This document shows positions 39,071-48,045 of a stretch of 64,000 nucleotides of DNA, one piece after another. The position numbers were made by a program, and so were the translations under genes. This stretch comes from Acinetobacter nosocomialis NIPH 2119. GTDB lineage: Bacteria; Pseudomonadota; Gammaproteobacteria; Pseudomonadales; Moraxellaceae. Each line of letters opens with the position of its first letter. Position 1 is the stretch's first letter. The stretch covers positions 1,521,082 through 1,585,081 of the forward strand of contig NZ_KB849239.1 of NCBI RefSeq assembly GCF_000368085.1, written 5' to 3'. The notes below the pieces were generated by a model that worked only from the letters and a program-made list of their open reading frames with translations, did no database searches and was not told the origin of the DNA.

Positions 39071-39100
39071 ATAGTACGAGAACAAAAATACAAATTTCAA
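39071..39100 (-). promoter_or_regulatory. Candidate dcaA promoter
   Basis: On the minus strand TTGAAA (39095-39100), 18 bp, TACTAT (39071-39076), about 100 bp before dcaA and just downstream of the palindrome at 39118-39132. Confidence 0.5.
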
Positions 39101-39117
39101 GCTTTTTTGAAAATTAA

Positions 39118-39132
39118 TTTCGTTTAACGAAA
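39118..39132. promoter_or_regulatory. Palindromic operator in the dcaA-dcaE intergenic region
   Basis: TTTCGTT-T-AACGAAA, a perfect palindrome (extends to 19 bp, 39116-39134). Same architecture as palindromes at the two IclR promoters, so the likely ligand is the IclR protein encoded at 43776. It lies between the divergent dca operons. Confidence 0.65.
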
Positions 39133-39282
39133 TTTAAATTTAGACCATTACCTAATATCAATAACTTATCTATTTTAAAAGATGATACGTACGCTATTAA
39201 GAGAAATAAGACTTGAAATAAATTCCAAAATAAGCATCATAAAAGGAATATAGTTTTGATATGCGAAACAAGGAATTCAAAA

Positions 39283-40071
39283 ATGAGTGTGTCAACAGGG
39301 AATAATTTCGTAGAAGTCGACTTTTCTATTCAAAAAATAGCGGTTGTTAAAATTAACCGCCCAGAAGCTAAAAATGCTTTAAACGGTGAAGTTCGCAAAC
39401 AACTAGCACAAGCTTTTACCGAGTTAAGTTTTAACGATGAGATCAATGCAGTTGTACTCACAGGTGGTGAAGAAGTCTTTGCCGCAGGTGCAGATCTAAA
39501 AGAAATGGCAACCGCAACTTCCACAGAAATGTTATTGCGTCATACCGAACGTTATTGGAATGCAATTGCCCAGTGCCCTAAACCCGTGATTGCTGCTGTA
39601 AATGGTTATGCATTAGGGGGTGGCTGTGAACTTGCAATGCATGCTGACATTATTATTGCAGGTAAAGGCGCAACCTTTGGCCAGCCGGAAATTAAAGTTG
39701 GTTTAATGCCGGGTGCTGGTGGTACACAACGTTTATTCCGTGCTGTGGGTAAATTCCATGCCATGCGCATGATTATGACAGGCGCCATGGTCAAAGCCGA
39801 AGAAGCCTATACCATTGGTCTTGTTTCACAAGTCACAGAAGATGACCAAACTATTCCAACTGCAATTCAAATGGCACAAAGCCTCGCAAAAATGCCGCCG
39901 ATTGCCCTGCAACAAATTAAAGAAGTTGCACTAATGAGCGAAGATGTTCCATTAAATGCAGGCCTAACTCTAGAACGAAAAGCATTCCAGTTGTTATTTT
40001 CTACCGAAGATAAAAATGAAGGCGTTCAAGCTTTTATCGAAAAGCGTAAACCGTCGTATCAAGGGAAATAA
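39283..40071 (+). CDS. dcaE: Enoyl-CoA hydratase of dicarboxylate beta-oxidation
   Basis: 262 aa crotonase. ATG 39283 follows AAGGA (39270-39274) by eight bases. Oxyanion-loop motifs GGEEVFAAGADLKEMA and NGYALGGGCELAMHAD; Glu in GQPEIKVGLMPGAGGTQRL. Hydrates the 2,3-dehydroadipyl-CoA type product of DcaA. First gene of the rightward operon. Confidence 0.9.
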   Translation: MSVSTGNNFVEVDFSIQKIAVVKINRPEAKNALNGEVRKQLAQAFTELSFNDEINAVVLTGGEEVFAAGADLKEMATATSTEMLLRHTERYWNAIAQCPKPVIAAVNGYALGGGCELAMHADIIIAGKGATFGQPEIKVGLMPGAGGTQRLFRAVGKFHAMRMIMTGAMVKAEEAYTIGLVSQVTEDDQTIPTAIQMAQSLAKMPPIALQQIKEVALMSEDVPLNAGLTLERKAFQLLFSTEDKNEGVQAFIEKRKPSYQGK

Positions 40072-40100
40072 TTTAAAACCATAATAACAAAGGAATGAAA

Positions 40101-40862
40101 ATGGCCAAAAAAGTATTAATTAGTGCAGGTGGTTCAGGGATAGGACGATGCATTGCCGAGGCATTTTTAAACAATCAGGATGAAGTTTTTGTTTGTGATA
40201 TCAATGCTAAAAGCTTAGAACAATTTCAACAAGATTATCCAAAGCTACACATATATACCTGTGATTTAGCCGACCATGAACAAATTAAACTGATGTTTAG
40301 TCAAGCCATTCATAAAATTGGCGGTATTGATATTTTAGTCAATAACACAGGCATCTCAGGCCCGACCGTTGCAGCAGATGAGCTAAGTTTTGAGGATTGG
40401 AACACGGTGATTAATTTAAACCTGAATAGCACTTTTTTAATTACCCAGTTAGCCATTCCTTATTTAAAGAAAGCACAGGCAGGTGTGATTATAAATATGT
40501 CATCTATTGCCGGACGCTTAGGCTATCCATACCGATTAGCTTACTCCACCTCCAAATGGGGGCTGATCGGTTTTACCAAAACGCTTTCTATGGAACTCGG
40601 TGCAGACAATATTCGAGTTAACGCTATTCTTCCGGGTGCAGTCGATGGTGATCGGGTTCAGCGCGTATTACAAGCCCGTGCCGATGTAGCGCATACCTCA
40701 CTTGAAGAAGTGACTCAAAATGCACTGAAAAATCAGTCGCTCAAATATTTTGTCAATCCAAAGCATATTGCAGATTTATGCCTATTTTTAGCGTCAGATA
40801 GTGGTCGCTCAATTTCAGGGCAAATCTTACCTATTGATGGTGATAAACAATGCTTAAGCTAA
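40101..40862 (+). CDS. SDR-family dehydrogenase in the dca operon
   Basis: 253 aa; ATG 40101 has AAAGGA six bases upstream. SDR motifs are slightly unusual: cofactor loop SAGGSGIGR, NNTG instead of NNAG, catalytic YSTSK. 29 bp after dcaE and 61 bp before dcaH. Probably a 3-hydroxyacyl-CoA or alcohol dehydrogenase of the same pathway; it may correspond to a dca gene of A. baylyi, but I do not assign a symbol. Confidence 0.82.
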   Translation: MAKKVLISAGGSGIGRCIAEAFLNNQDEVFVCDINAKSLEQFQQDYPKLHIYTCDLADHEQIKLMFSQAIHKIGGIDILVNNTGISGPTVAADELSFEDWNTVINLNLNSTFLITQLAIPYLKKAQAGVIINMSSIAGRLGYPYRLAYSTSKWGLIGFTKTLSMELGADNIRVNAILPGAVDGDRVQRVLQARADVAHTSLEEVTQNALKNQSLKYFVNPKHIADLCLFLASDSGRSISGQILPIDGDKQCLS

Positions 40863-40923
40863 ATCACCCAACCTTATTTTTCCGTTTAATTTCAAATATA
40901 GATTAATCATCAGGATGATCGAC

Positions 40924-42447
40924 ATGACTTATGATATTAAAAGCATGGCTGTGATTGGTGTAGGTGTCATGGGCAGTGGTATTGCTCAAATTGCTGCGCA
41001 GTCAGGTCATACCACTTATTTATATGATGCCAAAGCAGGCGCCGCAGAGCAGGCTAAAGAAAAACTGGCTGCTACATTTCAAAAGTTAGTCGACAAAAAT
41101 AAGATTACGCCTGAGCAAGCAACAGCGGCAAATAACCATTTAATTGTTGCTCATCAAATTGAAGATTTAAAAAATTGTGACCTCATTGTAGAAGCAATTG
41201 TTGAACGTCTCGATATTAAACAAAGCTTGATGCAGCAGCTTGAAGACATTGTTTCGGATACTACTATTTTAGCCTCAAACACTTCTTCTCTTTCTATTAC
41301 AGCCATTGCGGCAAACTGCAAAAAGCCTGAGCGTGTTGTGGGTTACCACTTTTTTAACCCAGTTCCACTCATGAAAGTGGTCGAAGTCATTCGTGGTTTA
41401 AAAACAGATCCACTTATTATTGATGCTTTAAACGATTTGTCTCGTGCATTTGGTCATCGTCCTGTTGTGGCAAAGGACACCCCTGGATTTATTATTAACC
41501 ATGCGGGCCGTGCTTATGGAACTGAAGCGCTCAAAATTTTAAACGAGAACGTTTGTGACATCAGTGAAATTGACCGAATTTTACGTGACGGCGTTGGTTT
41601 TAGAATGGGGCCATTTGAATTAATGGATTTAACTGGCCTTGATGTTTCGCATCCTGTGATGGAGTCGATTTATCACCAGTACTATGAAGAAGCCCGCTAC
41701 AAACCAAGCCCGCTGACCAAGCAAATGCTTGATGCCAAGCAACTTGGACGTAAGGTTAATCAAGGTTTTTATAACTATGAAACCGGTTCAAAAACAGGTG
41801 AACAACCAGCCAAATTGGTAGAGCGTTTAGCACAATATCCAAAAGTTTGGATCGCTGCCGATTTCCCTCAAGATAAGAAACAACTCGAAGATTATTTAAC
41901 TCAGCAAAATATTGCCCTAGACACTAATTCTGAACCACAAACAGATAGCTTATGTTTACTCGCTTGTTATGGTGAAGATACAACTCAAGCAGCTACTCGC
42001 CTAGGAGTTAATCCAAAGCATACTGTTGCGATAGACATGCTTTATGGCATTGCAAAACATCGCACCTTAATGCCATCACTTGTTACCAAACCTGAATATC
42101 GTCAAGCAGCTCACTCTATTTTCAATTTAGATGGAAATATGGTCAGTATGATTAATGAAAGTATTGGCTTTGTTGCACAACGCGTTTTAGCCATGGTCAT
42201 TAATTTAGGCTGCGATATTGCCCAGCAAAATATTGCCACAGTAGATGATATTAATGCTGCAGTACGTCTTGGCTTAGGCTATCCATTTGGACCAATTGAA
42301 TGGGGCGATCAAGTCGGTAGCGAAAAAGTCTTACTTATTCTGAACCGTATAACAGCACTTACCCATGACCCGCGTTACCGCCCTAGCCCGTGGTTACAGC
42401 GTCGTGTCGCACTTCATTTACCTCTTACTTTTACTCACGAGTCTTGA
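40924..42447 (+). CDS. dcaH: 3-hydroxyacyl-CoA dehydrogenase
   Basis: 507 aa, PaaH-type with N-terminal NAD domain VIGVGVMGSGIAQIAAQSGH, signature VVGYHFFNPVPLMKVVEVIRG, and duplicated C-terminal domains. ATG 40924 is chosen because AGGA is nine bases upstream; ATG 40915 overlaps it. Oxidises 3-hydroxyadipyl-CoA. Ends 14 bp before dcaF. Confidence 0.9.
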   Translation: MTYDIKSMAVIGVGVMGSGIAQIAAQSGHTTYLYDAKAGAAEQAKEKLAATFQKLVDKNKITPEQATAANNHLIVAHQIEDLKNCDLIVEAIVERLDIKQSLMQQLEDIVSDTTILASNTSSLSITAIAANCKKPERVVGYHFFNPVPLMKVVEVIRGLKTDPLIIDALNDLSRAFGHRPVVAKDTPGFIINHAGRAYGTEALKILNENVCDISEIDRILRDGVGFRMGPFELMDLTGLDVSHPVMESIYHQYYEEARYKPSPLTKQMLDAKQLGRKVNQGFYNYETGSKTGEQPAKLVERLAQYPKVWIAADFPQDKKQLEDYLTQQNIALDTNSEPQTDSLCLLACYGEDTTQAATRLGVNPKHTVAIDMLYGIAKHRTLMPSLVTKPEYRQAAHSIFNLDGNMVSMINESIGFVAQRVLAMVINLGCDIAQQNIATVDDINAAVRLGLGYPFGPIEWGDQVGSEKVLLILNRITALTHDPRYRPSPWLQRRVALHLPLTFTHES

Positions 42448-42461
42448 AAAGGAATTTCTCA

Positions 42462-43667
42462 ATGTTAAATGCATATATCTATGATGGTTTACGTAGTCCA
42501 TTTGGCCGTCATGCAGGTGAACTTGCCTCAATTCGCCCTGATGATTTAGCAGCAACCGTTATTCAAAAACTACTTGAAAAAACTGGTGTACCGGGCGTGG
42601 ATATTGAAGATGTGATTTTAGGCGACACCAATCAAGCGGGTGAAGATAGTCGTAATGTGGCACGAAATGCATTATTACTTGCAGGTTTGCCTGTTACTGT
42701 ACCGGGCCAGACGGTAAACCGCCTATGTGCTAGTGGTTTAGGTGCCGTGATTGACTCAGCGCGTGCTATTACTTGTGGTGAAGGCGAACTCTATATTGCA
42801 GGTGGTGTAGAAAGTATGTCACGTGCTCCCTTCGTGATGGGTAAAGCGGAAAGTGCTTATAGCCGCGATGCAAAAATTTATGACACTACGATTGGCTCTC
42901 GCTTTCCAAATAAAAAAATTATTGCGCAGTACGGCGGTCATTCAATGCCTGAAACGGGTGATAACGTTGCAGCCGAGTTTGGGATTAGCCGTGAACAAGC
43001 TGACTTATTTGCAGCCCAATCACAAGCCAAATATCAAAAAGCCAAAGAAGAAGGTTTCTTTGCCGATGAAATTACGCCAATTGAGGTTTTCCAAGGTAAA
43101 AAATTGCCCCCTAAACTCGTTTCAGAAGATGAACACCCTCGCCCAAGCTCAACTGTTGAAGCACTTACAAAGTTAAAACCACTCTTTGAAGGTGGCGTGG
43201 TTACAGCTGGTAATGCCTCTGGTATTAATGATGGTGCAGCAGCACTTTTGATTGGTTCAGAAGCTGCGGGTCAAAAATATGGCCTAAAACCAATGGCAAA
43301 AATCTTGTCCGCTGCGGCTGCAGGTATTGAACCACGTATTATGGGTGCAGGCCCGATCGAAGCTATTAAAAAAGCAGTTGCGCGTGCTGGCCTTACTTTA
43401 GATGACATGGATATTATCGAAATTAATGAAGCCTTTGCTTCACAAGTTTTATCTTGTTTAAAAGGTTTAAATGTTGATTTTAATGATCCACGTGTGAACC
43501 CGAACGGTGGTGCGATTGCTGTTGGCCATCCACTTGGTGCATCTGGCGCTCGTCTTGCGTTAACAGTAGCCCGCGAGTTAATTCGCCGTAAAAAGAAATA
43601 TGCCGTGGTGAGCCTATGTATTGGTGTAGGTCAAGGTCTTGCGATGGTGATTGAAAACGTTTCATAA
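42462..43667 (+). CDS. dcaF: 3-oxoadipyl-CoA thiolase type acyltransferase
   Basis: 401 aa. AAGGA upstream of ATG 42462; the longer open frame back to 42390 overlaps dcaH. Active-site Cys89 in NRLCASGLGA, then GNASGINDGAA, catalytic His in GGAIAVGHPLGASGAR, and C-terminal CIGVGQG. Cleaves 3-oxoadipyl-CoA to succinyl-CoA and acetyl-CoA. Very like PcaF; named from context. Confidence 0.9.
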   Translation: MLNAYIYDGLRSPFGRHAGELASIRPDDLAATVIQKLLEKTGVPGVDIEDVILGDTNQAGEDSRNVARNALLLAGLPVTVPGQTVNRLCASGLGAVIDSARAITCGEGELYIAGGVESMSRAPFVMGKAESAYSRDAKIYDTTIGSRFPNKKIIAQYGGHSMPETGDNVAAEFGISREQADLFAAQSQAKYQKAKEEGFFADEITPIEVFQGKKLPPKLVSEDEHPRPSSTVEALTKLKPLFEGGVVTAGNASGINDGAAALLIGSEAAGQKYGLKPMAKILSAAAAGIEPRIMGAGPIEAIKKAVARAGLTLDDMDIIEINEAFASQVLSCLKGLNVDFNDPRVNPNGGAIAVGHPLGASGARLALTVARELIRRKKKYAVVSLCIGVGQGLAMVIENVS

Positions 43668-43681
43668 GCATTGAACCCAAT

Positions 43682-43720
43682 ATCCATTCATCACAACAGC
43701 GCAGTGATGAATGGATTTAT
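43682..43720 (+). terminator. Terminator of the dcaE-F operon
   Basis: Perfect 13-bp stem ATCCATTCATCAC (43682-43694) with its complement (43704-43716), 9-nt loop, then TTATTTT. Confidence 0.85.
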
Positions 43721-43740
43721 TTTGCAGAGCGAAATATAAT
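43720..43740 (+). promoter_or_regulatory. Promoter and imperfect palindrome of the dca IclR gene
   Basis: TATAAT at 43735-43740, 35 bp before the ATG, directly preceded by TTTTGCA-G-AGCGAAA (43720-43734), which matches the palindromes at 48914 and 50497 in most positions. Suggests autoregulation. Confidence 0.55.
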
Positions 43741-43775
43741 GGCAAACTATTGCTTTAATTATATTTGAGGATCGA

Positions 43776-44618
43776 ATGTCTCAAAACACGGAAACTGAAA
43801 AACCAATAAATTTTGATGAGATACGTTTAGATCCTATTTCGCATATACATCGGGAAAATAACCCCCAGTTTATTGCTTCTTTAGCACGCGGCTTAGAACT
43901 TTTAAGATGCTTTTCTGCAAATAATCAGGTGCTTGGTAACCAAGAATTAGCAAAAATGACAGGTTTACCTAAACCGACCATTGCACGTATTACCAATACC
44001 CTTGTGTCATTAGGTTATTTAAAACAATTACCTAACTCGACCAAATACACATTAGATATTGGTGTCTTATCCTTAGGATATGCAGCTTTATCTAACATCT
44101 CGATTCGTAATATTGCTCATCAATATATGGAAGAGATGAGCCAGTATGTTCAAGCGCCCGTAGCGATGGCAACGCGTGATCGCTTAAATATGGTGTATAT
44201 CGATGTTGTGCAAATTGAAACAGCCTTAAATATGCGCCGTCCAATTGGTTCGACTTTACCACTGCATAGCAGTTCTATGGGACGAGCATGCTTGGCTGCG
44301 ACTCCTGAACGTGAGCGCAACTTTCTACTTGATGCATTGAAACAAAAAAATCCAGAAAATTGGCCAGCTATAAAACGCTCATTAGAACGAGCTTTCCGTG
44401 ATTATCAAGATTATGGATATTGTTTGTCTTTGGGTGAGTGGCATAAAGAAGTAAACTCAGTAGCTGTACCTTTGGTCAGCTCCAAACATGGTCTTTATGT
44501 TTTTAACTGTGGTGCGCCAAGTTTTCATTTAAATCCGGAAAAACTTGAAGGTGAAATTGGACCACGTTTAATCCACATGGTGCACAATATTCAAGATGCC
44601 TTGAATGAAACGCACTAA
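43776..44618 (+). CDS. IclR-family regulator of the dca genes
   Basis: 280 aa; GAGGATCGA before the ATG. HTH around LGNQELAKMTGLPKPTIARITNTLVSLGYLK (about residues 48-78) and effector domain with LPLHSSSMGRACLAA. Adjacent to dcaF, hence likely the diacid-responsive regulator of both dca operons. Paralogous over its whole length to the IclR gene at 48046-48897. Confidence 0.88.
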   Translation: MSQNTETEKPINFDEIRLDPISHIHRENNPQFIASLARGLELLRCFSANNQVLGNQELAKMTGLPKPTIARITNTLVSLGYLKQLPNSTKYTLDIGVLSLGYAALSNISIRNIAHQYMEEMSQYVQAPVAMATRDRLNMVYIDVVQIETALNMRRPIGSTLPLHSSSMGRACLAATPERERNFLLDALKQKNPENWPAIKRSLERAFRDYQDYGYCLSLGEWHKEVNSVAVPLVSSKHGLYVFNCGAPSFHLNPEKLEGEIGPRLIHMVHNIQDALNETH

Positions 44619-44670
44619 CCCTCTTACTTCAAGCAGTAATGGTTGTGTTGATTAAAGTTCCACTTTCATT

Positions 44671-45855
44671 ATGACGATAGGCATGATGAAAAACGCACTC
44701 TATACCCCAACCATTATTTTAATGGCGATTGCTGCAGGCATTTGTACAGGTGGAAATTATTTTAGTCAGCCACTTATTCATTCAATTAGTCTAAGCCTAA
44801 ATTTAACTGAAACCACTACAGCATGGGTGCCCACTCTAGCCCAAATCACCTATGCCTGTGGCTTACTCTTTTTAATGCCGCTGGGAGACATATTAGAAAA
44901 GCGCAAGCTGCTATTTGTCTTTATGTTACTAGCTTCAAGCGGATTAATTATTAGTGGCTTTTCGCACAATATTTATCTTTTACTGCTTGGTACCGTTATT
45001 ACCGGTTTATTTTCCAGCGCAGCCCAACTTTTGCTACCGCTTGCTGCAAGTCTGGTTCCAATTCAACAAAGCGGCCGTGTCGTTGGCTTTCTACTGAGTG
45101 GTCTCATGATGGGGGTTTTACTCGCCCGTTCCCTTTCAGGGTTAATGTCTACACTTTTTGCATGGAATATTATTTATCTGGTCAGTGGCTTTCTATTACT
45201 CATCATTGCCATTATTTTGCACCGTAATATTGGGTTATTTCCACCAACCAAATCAGAAAACTATACAAAGACCATTCGTTCTCTTCCACAGATTTTTATT
45301 CAAAATCCACGTTTAAGAACCAGAACTTATATTGGCGGTTTTACATTTGCTTGTGTGAGTTTAACCTTTACCACCATGTCGTTGCTTCTGGCTCCAGCGC
45401 CTTATTATTTTAGTGACTTTACCATTGGCCTTTTCGGTTTTGTTGGCGTGTTAGGAACTTTCGTTGCTAATTTCTCAGGCAAATTTATTGACCAAGGCTA
45501 TATCCATAAAATTTCAATTTATTGCGGCATTGGGCTGATTTTAAGTTGGATTCTTTTTTCACTTTTAACCTACCATTTTGCTTTTTATATTATTGCCTTA
45601 CTTATTCTCTACGCTTCTCTTTCTGCTGTACATGTCACCAACCAAAGTATTGTATTTAAACTTAACCAAGAATTACGTTCACGGTTTAATGCAATTTATA
45701 TGACGGGTTACTTTGCTGGCGGCGCTTTAGGCACAACAGCGGGAAGTTATGCTTGGAAACATTTTGGATGGACAGGTGTCTGTGTTTTAGGCTTAATTTT
45801 TGCCGTTTTATGTCTTTATTACTGTGTGCATGATGCAAAAAATCAGCACAATTAA
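44671..45855 (+). CDS. MFS transporter, intact paralogue of the broken dca MFS
   Basis: 394 aa, 12 helices, DHA1-like. Begins near ICTGGNYFSQPLI, motif A-like MPLGDILEKRK. Start uncertain: ATG 44671 has no ribosome site, while ATG 44686 (MKNALY) has AGG four bases before it. 52 bp after the IclR gene, so perhaps co-transcribed. Substrate unknown; may duplicate the function lost in the gene at 32515-33732. Confidence 0.82.
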   Translation: MTIGMMKNALYTPTIILMAIAAGICTGGNYFSQPLIHSISLSLNLTETTTAWVPTLAQITYACGLLFLMPLGDILEKRKLLFVFMLLASSGLIISGFSHNIYLLLLGTVITGLFSSAAQLLLPLAASLVPIQQSGRVVGFLLSGLMMGVLLARSLSGLMSTLFAWNIIYLVSGFLLLIIAIILHRNIGLFPPTKSENYTKTIRSLPQIFIQNPRLRTRTYIGGFTFACVSLTFTTMSLLLAPAPYYFSDFTIGLFGFVGVLGTFVANFSGKFIDQGYIHKISIYCGIGLILSWILFSLLTYHFAFYIIALLILYASLSAVHVTNQSIVFKLNQELRSRFNAIYMTGYFAGGALGTTAGSYAWKHFGWTGVCVLGLIFAVLCLYYCVHDAKNQHN

Positions 45856-45868
45856 AGCTTGTGCTGAT
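45842..45868 (+). terminator. Hairpin overlapping the MFS stop codon
   Basis: ATCAGCACAA (45842-45851) with TTGTGCTGAT (45859-45868), 7-nt loop containing the TAA stop (45853-45855). Short T-content after the stem. Confidence 0.65.
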
Positions 45869-45914
45869 CTTATATAAAGTAGGCTAATAATGAAGTATAG
45901 AAGCTAGGATAATT

Positions 45915-46886
45915 CTATAAAAGTCCTAATAAGCGTCCGCGAATAATATCTTCTGCATCTTTAACAATTCGGCTAACCAGTTCATCGCATGTCGGAATAT
46001 CATGAATCAAGCTTGCTACCAACCCACATGACCATGCACCTGCATTAACATCGCCGTCAATCATAACTTTTGGATAGACTCCCGCAACTTCTTCAATAAT
46101 ATCTTCAAACTTAATGTTATCGCCTAGCGCTTTTTCTTTTGCCACAATTTTTTCAACAGCAGCATTATTCATGACACGTTCTGTATTACGCAAAGCACGC
46201 ATAATTAAACGCGTATCTCTTTCAGTTGCATTCAAAATCGCTTGTTTCACATTTGCATGTACGGGAGCTTCCTGAGTGGCAATAAAACGGGTGCCCATAT
46301 TAATTCCATCGGCCCCCATTGCTAAAGCAGCCGCGAGTGAGCGTCCATCTGCCATACCACCTGAGGCAACAAATGGGATGTCTAAAGCATCAGCTGCTAA
46401 GGGCAATAAAATCATGTTTGGCACGTCATCTTCACCCGGATGCCCACCACACTCGAAACCATCTACAGAAACTGCATCACATCCAATTTGCTGCGCTTTT
46501 AAGCTATGTCGAACCGAAGTACATTTGTGAATTACTTTAATACCAGCAGCCTTTAAATACGGCATGACCTGTTCAGGATTACGTCCTGCTGTTTCTACAA
46601 TCTTGACTCCACCTTTAATGATTGCCTCTACAAAACCCGGATAATCAGGAGTATTCACCGTTGGTAAAAAGGTTAAATTCACCCCAAAAGGCTTGTCGGT
46701 CATTTCTCGGCAACGTGCAATTTCTTTTGCCAGATTTTCAGGTGTACGCTGAGTCAGGCCAGTGATAATGCCTAACCCACCCGCGTTCGAAACTGCAGCC
46801 GCAAGCTCTGCAAAACCAACATAATGCATACCACCTTGAATAATTGGATGCTCGATTTCAAATAGTTCTGTAATTTTAGTCTTCAT
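45915..46886 (-). CDS. Nitronate monooxygenase/FabK-like flavoprotein
   Basis: 323 aa FMN-dependent TIM barrel. ATG 46886 has GGAAAG upstream; a GTG at 46901 lies before it. Motifs IIQGGMHYVG at the N-terminus, GFECGGHPGEDD (His of the active site), and the phosphate loop GGMADGRSLAAALAMGADGINMGTRF. Called 2-nitropropane dioxygenase-like; in acyl-CoA gene clusters such proteins may instead be enoyl reductases. Divergent from an enoyl-CoA hydratase gene. Confidence 0.85.
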   Translation of the reverse strand: MKTKITELFEIEHPIIQGGMHYVGFAELAAAVSNAGGLGIITGLTQRTPENLAKEIARCREMTDKPFGVNLTFLPTVNTPDYPGFVEAIIKGGVKIVETAGRNPEQVMPYLKAAGIKVIHKCTSVRHSLKAQQIGCDAVSVDGFECGGHPGEDDVPNMILLPLAADALDIPFVASGGMADGRSLAAALAMGADGINMGTRFIATQEAPVHANVKQAILNATERDTRLIMRALRNTERVMNNAAVEKIVAKEKALGDNIKFEDIIEEVAGVYPKVMIDGDVNAGAWSCGLVASLIHDIPTCDELVSRIVKDAEDIIRGRLLGLL

Positions 46887-46996
46887 ATTCTTTCCACTCA
46901 CCGTTCTATAACTAGCTTCTTATTTCCTTAGCAGAGCTAGATGCTTATTTACGCATAAATCCTGTCATCATTTAAAGTGACTTAAGATAAAAATTT

Positions 46997-47028
46997 CACA
47001 ATACAAAATTTTATACCACAATATAAAA
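46997..47028. promoter_or_regulatory. Direct repeat/palindrome in the divergent promoter region
   Basis: CACAATACAAAA (46997-47008) and CACAATATAAAA (47017-47028) are direct repeats 20 bp apart, and TTTTATA (47009-47015) with TATAAAA (47022-47028) form an inverted repeat. Could be an operator; AT-rich, so chance is possible. Confidence 0.3.
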
Positions 47029-47167
47029 CAAAATAATTGATAACGGAATTATTTTTCGATAGCATTATTTTAATAAGTTTAAGTTTTAGACAGTACGTCA
47101 TCTGAAAAGTATGAGCTTCCACCAACTGAAAGCAGATATTTTTCAAATAGTTAATTTAAAGGAATAA

Positions 47168-47980
47168 ATGATGCAACAGGACAATGTAACTCAAAGCGAG
47201 CTTAAAACAGGTACAATTCAGGAGCATTTTGATAAAAATATACTAACGCTCACCATGAGCAACCCCACTAAAAAGAATGCAATTAATTATGAAATGTATA
47301 CGGCTTTAAGTCAGGCATTAGATAAGGCTGCAACCAATCAAGATGTTCATGTGGTTATACTTACTGGCAAAGGTTCGGCATTTACGAGTGGAAATGACGT
47401 TAATGCTTTTGAAAAACGTGATACCACCACTTCAGAACCACCCGCTTCGATTGTTTTTTTAAAAAGCTTAGCAACATTTCCAAAACCGATTATTGCTAAA
47501 GTAAATGGGGTAGCAATTGGCATTGGCAGCACTATGCTTCTACATTGCGACCTTGTGTATGCAAGCCAAAACTCTATTTTTCAGTTTCCCTTTGTGAATT
47601 TGGGACTGGTACCCGAAGCCGGTTCAAGTTACATCTTGCCAAGATTATTGGGTTTTGCTCGTGCTTCGGAACTTATTTTACTGGGTGAAAAGTTTTCGGC
47701 AGACCAGGCAAAAATTTATGGTTTGGTAAATGAGATATTTGAAGCAACTGAGCTGGATCAAGTGGTTGAAGACGTAGCCATTAAACTCGCTCACAAACCA
47801 AGTCAAGCCTTACAGCTCAGTAAAAAGTTACTAAGAGATATGCCAATCTATGATCTACTCAATCGTATTGATCATGAGTCGACTATTTTCTCGCGTTGTT
47901 TACAGGGTTCTGAATTTAAAGAAGCATTAAATGCTTTCAAAGAAAAAAGAAAACCGAACTTCCATAAGCAAACAGCCTAA
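47168..47980 (+). CDS. Enoyl-CoA hydratase/isomerase family protein
   Basis: 270 aa crotonase. AAAGGA before the ATG pair (47168/47171). Oxyanion loops GKGSAFTSGNDVNAF and NGVAIGIGSTMLLHCD; the usual first catalytic Glu region reads FVNLGLVPEAGSSYILP, as in isomerase-like members (PaaG/ECI type). Followed by a strong terminator. Confidence 0.85.
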   Translation: MMQQDNVTQSELKTGTIQEHFDKNILTLTMSNPTKKNAINYEMYTALSQALDKAATNQDVHVVILTGKGSAFTSGNDVNAFEKRDTTTSEPPASIVFLKSLATFPKPIIAKVNGVAIGIGSTMLLHCDLVYASQNSIFQFPFVNLGLVPEAGSSYILPRLLGFARASELILLGEKFSADQAKIYGLVNEIFEATELDQVVEDVAIKLAHKPSQALQLSKKLLRDMPIYDLLNRIDHESTIFSRCLQGSEFKEALNAFKEKRKPNFHKQTA

Positions 47981-47992
47981 AACTCACACACT

Positions 47993-48026
47993 AAAAAGCC
48001 AGCCTTGAAAAACAAGGCTGGCTTTT
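47993..48026. terminator. Strong bidirectional terminator
   Basis: AAAAGCCAGCCTTG (47994-48007) with CAAGGCTGGCTTTT (48013-48026) and a 5-nt loop; separates the convergent hydratase and IclR genes. Confidence 0.9.
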
Positions 48027-48045
48027 ATAAATGAATCAGATACGT

